Shown here piece by piece: positions 58,026 to 64,000 of a stretch of 64,000 nucleotides of DNA. Numbering within the stretch: the stretch's first letter is position 1; every line of letters starts with the position of its first letter. The notes under the pieces are model-generated. The model saw nothing but the letters and a program-made list of their open reading frames with translations. It was not told the origin of the DNA and ran no database searches. Location: NCBI GenBank assembly GCA_964017045.1, contig OZ024795.1, positions 27,752,366 to 27,816,365 of the forward strand. Direction: 5' to 3'. The stretch comes from Omphiscola glabra. Taxonomy: Eukaryota; Mollusca; Gastropoda; Lymnaeidae. The translations under genes were made by a program, and so were the position numbers.

Positions 58026-58849
58026 TAGGCAAAACACAACAATAAAGCACTGATACCGCGGTTATGATGTTAAAATGTAGAGCTTATTTTAGCTGCTTAC
58101 AGTATTAATCAATATTATTATTATTACACTCCCTCTTTAGACGTAACAAACTTTCTCAAGCAAGAGTTGTGGAATCATAATGGCACAACTCTAAGTTGGG
58201 GTGGGGGCGGATGGACCGAAAATAAGGAGAGTGGCGGGGTTAATCTATCAACACGATATTATAATTAACTTTTAGAAAACAGTTGTAAAAAGCATGATAA
58301 GTAGCGCAGGACACAAACCGTGACGCTGACCTTTGAACCGAAAATACCCTCGAACGCTCATGCACTTGTTTCACTTATGACGTTTTCCATTTCCAATCTC
58401 GTTATATAAGCCCTTGATTAGAAAAATACGAGACTTTTTTTTTTTATATGTCATCGGAAATCTATGGTTCATCACGTCGATCAAGTTGTACTTTTTTTTT
58501 ATTGTCCTTTCACAACATCGAGAACTTTGATTTTTTTGGTGAATGAGAGAGCTCGGGTATCACAGGAAAATAACGGCACTGTAAAAGCTTTGTAACAGAA
58601 CCCATAGAAATGTTCAATTTCCCATGGAAACATTGAGGTAGAAGAAAGAATTAATGTAAGGTAGAGAAAAAAAACACTGGCAGTATATACCATAGTAGAA
58701 TATCTGCACATAGTATTAATCTTTTCCAATAGTAAGGTTGTTTTGTTTTTTTGAGTGACCTGGGATCATGATTATAATAAGATTGACATTTAATTAAATT
58801 GACAAATGAGTTTGCTCTACAGTTATTTGACGGGGTAATAGGTTGAAAA

Positions 58850-59400
58850 GGCGTAGTTTAGAGGCTTGTCTACCTCATGTTAACGTAGGATGAAAGAACG
58901 TAGGATGAAAGGGTGTAGTTTAAAGACATGCGTACCTCATGTTAACGTAGGATGAAATGGCGTAGTTTAAAGACATGCCTATCTCATGTTAACTTAGGAT
59001 GAAAGGGCGTAGTTTAAAGCGTATCCGGAAAGTTGTTTGAAAGAAATTTCGTCGACGGAAATTAGGTTTTGTTTTGCTATATAGTATAATGCGTTCAAAA
59101 AGAAATTTGACGAAAATTTATTTGTGTGAACTGAAAAAAATGTCCACCAAACTTCCGTTAGACCAAACTTCCGTTAGACCAAACTTCCGTTCGATCAAAT
59201 TTCCGTTCAATCAAACTTCCGTCGATCAATTTTCCGACGACGAAATTTCTTTCAAACAAATTTCCGGTAACCAGTTTAAAGACATGCCTACAACATTGTC
59301 ACTTCAGATCAAAGGGCGTAGTGTAAAGGCGTATACCTCATGTCAACTTAGGATCAAAAGGCGTAGTTTAAAGGCGTCTACACTATTTCAACTGATAGCT
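58850..59400. repeat. ~47-bp tandem array interrupted by a mobile element
   Basis: Units of the type GGCGTAGTTTAAAGACATGC, CTACCTCATGTTAAC and TTAGGATGAAAG recur at 58850-59019 and again at 59273-59400. The element at 59020-59272 sits between them. Confidence 0.85.
59020..59272. mobile_element. ATCAAATTTCCGT family, most complete copy
   Basis: The left end is CGTATCCGGAAA and the right end TTTCCGGTAACC. The arms GAAAGAAATTTCGTCGACGG and CGACGAAATTTCTTTCAAAC are inverted. The inside carries one arm of a hairpin shared with 9709 and 14697, and sub-repeats CCAAACTTCCGTTAGA. AGTTTAAAG flanks both sides (59011-59019 and 59273-59281), although this motif is also part of the host array. Confidence 0.78.
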
Positions 59401-59835
59401 TTAGCACCACACCAACGTGATGCATGTACTAAAACGATCCACCAATAGACGTAGGTCTATGACCCTCGTGGTATTCATAAAAAAATTATGAAATGCATGC
59501 CACCATTTTAAACTAGCCAATCATACGTCAGTGTAGTGACCCCCCCACCCCACCCCCGGTTTCACTTGCTGTAAGAGGGCTATATGAAACTGTAGGGGGA
59601 GGGTAATCTGAAACTTCCGGAGAGGGGATACACTCATCTATCGGAAAGGGGCTATATCAAACTGCCTGAAGGCGCTGAATGAATAGGCCGCACCATCCCA
59701 CCCCATACTAAACAGATATCTCTTTTTAAATCAGCTGATTTAACACTACACGCTCACTGCCGTTTAAATATATCTCTATTTGACTCAAAGTTAAAGGCTG
59801 TACCATAGAGCAGTCAACCTTTGAAGTCTTTAAAC

Positions 59836-60077
59836 CATAGGTCCCCAAACTTTTTTGTAAGGTAATATTATGTAAGTAAATAGGTACTATCTGTGTGTGT
59901 GGATTATTCCATTGACGGAAAGCCAAAATAAAAGTCACGACCTGCTTACATGAGATCCACGATCGTTGACCCCCATTTTCATTTCATGGACCACCAATTT
60001 TCTTTTCGTTGACATTGACCTCTTGCAAGTTGTGGTCGACCCTTGGGGGTCGATATAGACCACTTTGGGAATCACTG
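59836..60077. mobile_element. hAT-type miniature element (TCCCCAAACTTTTTT ends)
   Basis: It starts CATAGGTCCCCAAACTTTTT and ends CACTTTGGGAATCACTG, the well-known CAGTG-x-TTCCCAAA type of hAT terminus. The flanks CTTTAAAC and CTTTAGAC (59828-59835 and 60078-60085) match at seven of eight. 242 bp. Confidence 0.82.
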
Positions 60078-60237
60078 CTTTAGACCAACATACTTTGAAA
60101 AATTGTTTTCATTCTTTTCTAGCGACGTGTCATTAATAGATCCATAAAACTAAATCTATCTTAATGTTGGTCGAGTTTGTGAACGTCGATGTAATTTGTA
60201 GGAGACTTGACAGGAAAAGACATAATCTTATTCTCAA

Positions 60238-60298
60238 TGTACAAGTGCCTCGATGTACGAGTGCCTCAATGTACAAGTGCCTTAATGTACAACTGCCG
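60238..60298. repeat. 16-bp tandem array, short
   Basis: Four copies of AATGTACAAGTGCCTC. Confidence 0.85.
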
Positions 60299-60554
60299 TT
60301 TCTTTCTCTCAAAAAACTTGAAATAAAGGGAATTACAATTTTACACAATGAATGTTTGAAAATCGTCTGCACTCTCAATAAAAAATTAGCTCAAGTCAAG
60401 TTCACAAACATTAGTTCGCTCATGAACACAAGCATGAGTTTCGCCAGAAACAAAAGCATGAGTTTGGTTTTAAACTTGAGAAAAACAAAAGATAGTTACC
60501 GTTTCTGTCCCACAGTTTCACTGAAGTTTGAAAATGTTACACGCAAAGAAGAGT

Positions 60555-60945
60555 TTAACTGGCCTAGAGTTCAACTGGCCCGGAGTTCAACTGGCCCGGA
60601 GCTGAGCTGGCCCGGAGCTGAGCTGGCCCGGAGCTGAGCTGGCCCGGAGCTGAGCTGGCCCGGAGCTGAGCTGGCCCGGAGCTGAGCTGGCCCGGAGCTG
60701 AGCTGGCCCGGAGCTGAGCTGGCCCGGAGCTGAGCTGGCCCGGAGCTGAGCTGGCCCGGAGCTGAGCTGGCCCGGAGCTGAGCTGGCCCGGAGCTGAGCT
60801 GGCCCGGAGCTCAGCTGGCCCGGAGCTCAGCTGGCCCGGAGCTCAGCTGGCCCGGAGCTCAGCTGGCCCGGAGCTCAACTGGCCCGGAGCTCAACTGACC
60901 CGGAGTTCAACTGACCCGGAGTTTAACTGACCTAGAGTTCAACCA
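60555..60945. repeat. 16-bp GC-rich satellite
   Basis: About 24 copies of GCTGAGCTGGCCCGGA. A switch from GAGCTGAG to GAGCTCAG in the last third marks separate expansion of a variant. The edges carry GAGTTCAAC variants. Confidence 0.96.
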
Positions 60946-61429
60946 ATGAAACAAAGCTTATTCAATGGGTAACCTTTTAAGCCTGTGATGCAGGTATATA
61001 CAATTAAAATTAATATAGTGTAAATCAAAGTCCCACCAGGATTACCGTAAGTCACGAAGCGGTCATTGAAACCCCAAAATTAAGCAATGAGAGACTAAAC
61101 ATCATACGTACTTAAAAAAACAAAAACAGTACAAAAATGTCCCAAGCACTCATCTGGCTTGAGAAAAGTGCCAAAATGAATACTAAAATAATTGTCTCGC
61201 TTCTAATAATTTGTGCATGATAATATTACATCTATGGTCAGCGGATTTTTTTTTTTACCTTGATCACTGAAAGTTTCACAATACCAGATAAAACACCCTT
61301 AACTAGCACTCCCTCACCCCTCACACTCTACCCGGTACATCAACCACAAAATCTCTACGCTTTATCTTTCCAACACAACACCTACCTCACTCCACCCCTT
61401 TGTTACCACACCATCATATGCAATCTCAA

Positions 61430-62085
61430 TGTCGGCCCAATATTAGCGATGGTATCTCAATGTTGGCCCCCTGCTAGCGATGCTATCTTAATGTCGTCCC
61501 CTTGTTAGCGATGCTATCTTAATGTCGGCCCAATATTAGAGATGCTATCTTAATGTCGGCCCCTTGTTAGCGATGCTATCTCAATGTCGGCCCCATGTTA
61601 GCGATGCTATCTTTAAGTTGACCCCCTGTTAGCGATGCTATCTTTAAGTTGGCCCCCTGTTAGCGATGCTATCTTTAAGTTGGCCCCCTGTTAGCGATGC
61701 TATCTCAATGTCGGCCCCATGTTAGCGATGCTATCTTAATGTTGGCCCCCTGTTAGCTATGCTATCTTAATGTTGGCCCCCTGTTAGCGATGCTATCTTA
61801 ATATTGGCCCCCTGTTAGCGATGCTATCTTTAAGTTGGCCCCCTGTTAGAGATGCTATCTTTAAGTTGGCCCCCTGTTAGCGATGCTATCTTTAAGTTGG
61901 TCCCATGTTAGCGATGCTATCTTTATGTTGGCCCCTTGTTAGCGATGCTATCTTTAAGTTGGCCCCCTGTTAGCGATGCTATCTTTAAGTTGGCCCCCTG
62001 TTAGTGATGCTATCTTTAAGTTGGCCCCCTGTTAGTGATGCTATCTTTAAGTTGGCCCCCTTTTAGTGATGCTATCTCAATTTTG
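61430..62085. repeat. 31-bp satellite
   Basis: About 21 copies built on TTGGCCCCCTGTTAGCGATG and CTATCTTTAAG. Variants (AATGTCGG, AATGTTGG, AAGTTGG) occur in blocks. Confidence 0.95.
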
Positions 62086-62340
62086 GCCCACACATAAGGA
62101 TACTTACTGCACTCTCATGCCCGTAAAATGGGCAGGACCACACATAAGGATACATAATGCCATTTGATGTCCGTAAAACGGTCAGGGCCACACATAAGGA
62201 TACATAATGCCCTTTGATGTCCGTAAAACGTTCAGGGCCACACATAAGGATACATAATGCCCTTTAATGTCCGTAAAACGGCCAGGGCCACAAATGACAA
62301 TACTGGTCTCTCATGTTACTAGTCAGAGCCCCACATAAGG
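62086..62340. repeat. 50-bp tandem array
   Basis: About five copies with CCACACATAAGGATACATAA spaced 50 bp (62138, 62188, 62238), diverging to the right. Confidence 0.9.
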
Positions 62341-62519
62341 ATACATACTGGACTCTGATGTACATATAACGCCACACACGCCAATGAATACTGCTGTCAG
62401 ACTTCTGCTACTCAATATCACTGGTCATAGCCACACAAGAAGATATACACTGGTATCTGATGTCCGTTAAATCATACCATGGGTCAGAGCCACATAGGCC
62501 AATCCAATGATACACTGGT

Positions 62520-62720
62520 CTCTCAATACAGGTCAGAGTCACATATGACTACACAATGACACACACTGGTCTCTCATACCCCTGGTCAGAGACACATATG
62601 ACCACAAAACGACACACTCTGGTCTCTCATACCCCTGGTCAGAGACACATATGACCACACAACGACACACACTGGTCTCTCATACCCCTGGTCAGAGACA
62701 CCTATGACCACGCAATGTTA
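62520..62720. repeat. 53-bp tandem array
   Basis: Almost four copies with GACACATATGACCACA spaced 53 bp (62591, 62644), containing ACTGGTCTCTCATACCCCTG. The last copy ends ~20 bp before the candidate first exon donor on the minus strand. Confidence 0.9.
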
Positions 62721-62741
62721 CATGCTGAACATAGAACTTAC

Positions 62742-62825
62742 TTTAAAAACTGCCAGGTCCAACGTTATTCCGAACTTCTCTCTCTTCAGAAACGTTTTCA
62801 GAAAATGACGTTTTGGCGAGAGCAT
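62742..62825 (-). CDS. Candidate upstream first exon of the Corin-like gene
   Basis: An 84-nt frame starting ATG at 62825, with an in-frame TAG nine bases upstream, and ending AAA|GTAAGTT, a perfect donor, in phase 0. It codes 28 residues, basic then hydrophobic (MLSPKRHFLKTF to LDLAVFK). The acceptor TTCTCCAG inside exon 1 (53132-53134) is also phase 0, so splicing here to [12 protein letters not shown] keeps the reading frame and gives 977 residues. Support is only from splice sites and phase; the 53212 start could be the true one, or both could be used. Confidence 0.45.
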
Positions 62826-62828
62826 GCT

Positions 62829-62872
62829 AAGCTACTTGCGTGCCGCTTCTAAGCTACTTGCGTGCCGCTTCC
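62829..62872. repeat. 22-bp direct duplication beside candidate exon
   Basis: AAGCTACTTGCGTGCCGCTT occurs twice in a row just upstream (minus strand) of the candidate start codon, so it would lie in the 5' untranslated region. Confidence 0.85.
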
Positions 62873-63191
62873 AATGTAGTATTAGTGCTTCGTCCTTAAC
62901 GTTGAGCCTAGCTAATATTCGCTTGTAAATATTACATAAGTCTATTGAATATTGAAAGTAAAAATAATTCCTTATCAAGAAACTTTGAAAAAAAGTTCAG
63001 CTAGATAACCGACATGACTATGGTAATATATCTATTTAAAAGTGTTTATGGTACAACCAAAGTAGGCTTTAACACTTTGAAAAATACCCGAAATCGAGAG
63101 GAAATAAAACCTTGTTGAGAAATGAACCTCAGCGCTCTGCGTATTAAACAATTTTAAAATAAAAGATGGCTGCCTGTAACAAAATCAATCA

Positions 63192-63199
63192 TGACGTCA
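63192..63199. promoter_or_regulatory. CRE palindrome TGACGTCA
   Basis: A perfect 8-bp cAMP response element, 367 bases upstream of the candidate start codon on the minus strand. CREB/ATF proteins bind this site in animals. Confidence 0.45.
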
Positions 63200-63482
63200 T
63201 TTCCGCGACAATCTTTTAAAAAGAATGCAAGTGACAAATGAGACTCTTTGATAAATCCGCTCTAACAGTTCTCCCGTTTCATCCCAACTTGTCCGTAAAT
63301 AGGAAAATCAAAAACACTCGAGCCGTTTCCTTGCTCTATTTTTTTTTTTGTATTGGATTTTCTGTCTTGAGCAACGCTCTCTCGAGCACTGGGGGTGTTG
63401 TCAAACTGAAACCGGTTTACTCAAACAACAAGACGTAAAAGTTAACGTTGTCCCAAGACGGGTGACACGACCATCAGCTGCG

Positions 63483-63490
63483 TGACGTCA
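63483..63490. promoter_or_regulatory. Second CRE palindrome TGACGTCA
   Basis: A second perfect copy, 291 bp from the first, next to a related TGACGCCG (63503-63510) and a CCAAT at 63551-63555. The cluster suggests a promoter or enhancer, unproven. Confidence 0.45.
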
Positions 63491-63827
63491 CCGACAGTCG
63501 CATGACGCCGTTCACGGTCGCGGTGACAAGGGTCGTATGGAGATCTCAGCCAATGAAATCAAAACGGGTCCCTGAGATCGACACTATGACTATTCAAGAA
63601 GTTTGCGGATCGATAGAAGGAGAAAGACTTGCAGACCTATATTCAAATGCATGACGAAATCTTAACTTTTAATCGTGACAAATTCCAAATGAATTCTTTT
63701 AGAAGAAATGGTTGCCATCGTCAAATGAAATATTTTTTTTTGTGGGAAACAATCTCTAATACGATATTGTAAAAAGAAAATCACTTTAAAAGTCACGAGA
63801 CAATTTGGGAATGTTTAAAGGAAACGT

Positions 63828-63962
63828 CCTAAGACATTCACTAATTATACCCCATAACTTCACATAATCTGCCTAAGACATTCACTAATCATACCTGATA
63901 ACTTCACATAATCTGCCTAAGACATTCACTAATCATACCTGATAACTTCACATAATCTGCTA
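63828..63962. repeat. 44-bp tandem array
   Basis: Three copies with CCTAAGACATTCACTAATYA spaced 44 bp (63828, 63872, 63916), containing ATAACTTCACATAATCTG. Confidence 0.93.
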
Positions 63963-64000
63963 GGGTAAGGATACTGAACCACTAAACATGTTTTAGGGTA

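Noticed and set aside
62520..62720. CRISPR-like array of 53-bp units
   Set aside because: The supposed spacers are the same from unit to unit, and there are only four copies.

Overview
The window looks like animal (metazoan) nuclear DNA: AT-rich, with GT-AG introns, long introns full of tandem repeats, and many small DNA-transposon copies with clean target-site duplications. The repeat style and the protostome-like Corin architecture suggest an invertebrate, plausibly a mollusc. That is inference; the species cannot be fixed from the sequence. All exon models below were built by hand from similarity, splice sites and phase continuity.

Two protein-coding genes can be supported. (1) Plus strand, 3449-6402: the last four exons of a cyclophilin A-type peptidyl-prolyl isomerase (142 residues seen). 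The first ~23 residues lie in an exon not found here. (2) Minus strand, 53212 down to 21377, possibly starting at 62825: a 20-exon Corin-like type II transmembrane serine protease. Its order is cytoplasmic tail, membrane anchor, SEA-like stem, two Frizzled cysteine-rich domains, two LDL-receptor class A repeats, SRCR, and a trypsin domain with an intact catalytic triad. Phases join through all exons to give 976 residues, close to vertebrate corin in length.

Layout. 0-2.2 kb: a proline-rich 24-bp tandem array, a broken Mutator-like transposase fragment and three ~355-bp tandem units. 3.4-6.8 kb: the cyclophilin gene, with a TTAG-flanked piggyBac-like element in one intron. 7-16 kb: intergenic DNA rich in hAT-type miniature elements and palindromic elements. 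16.2-18.06 kb: a GC-rich block of three tandem units; a lone copy at 53.5 kb has a 9-bp target duplication. 18-21.4 kb: AT-rich 3' flank of the protease gene. 21.4-53.2 kb: protease exons, with introns holding miniature elements, two 5'-truncated LINE fragments, a 440-bp foldback element and several satellites. 53.2-64 kb: further arrays (10, 19, 40, 47, 16, 31, 50, 53 and 44 bp units), a candidate upstream first exon at 62742-62825, and two perfect CRE palindromes (TGACGTCA) beyond it.

The two genes share no evident pathway. The most notable material is the mobile-element record (nested insertions, very short hAT relics, an unclassified GC-rich repeat), the duplicated splice acceptor at the second Frizzled exon, and the homogeneous 40-bp satellite at 57.3-58.0 kb. 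I found no CRISPR array, operon, tRNA or rRNA gene.
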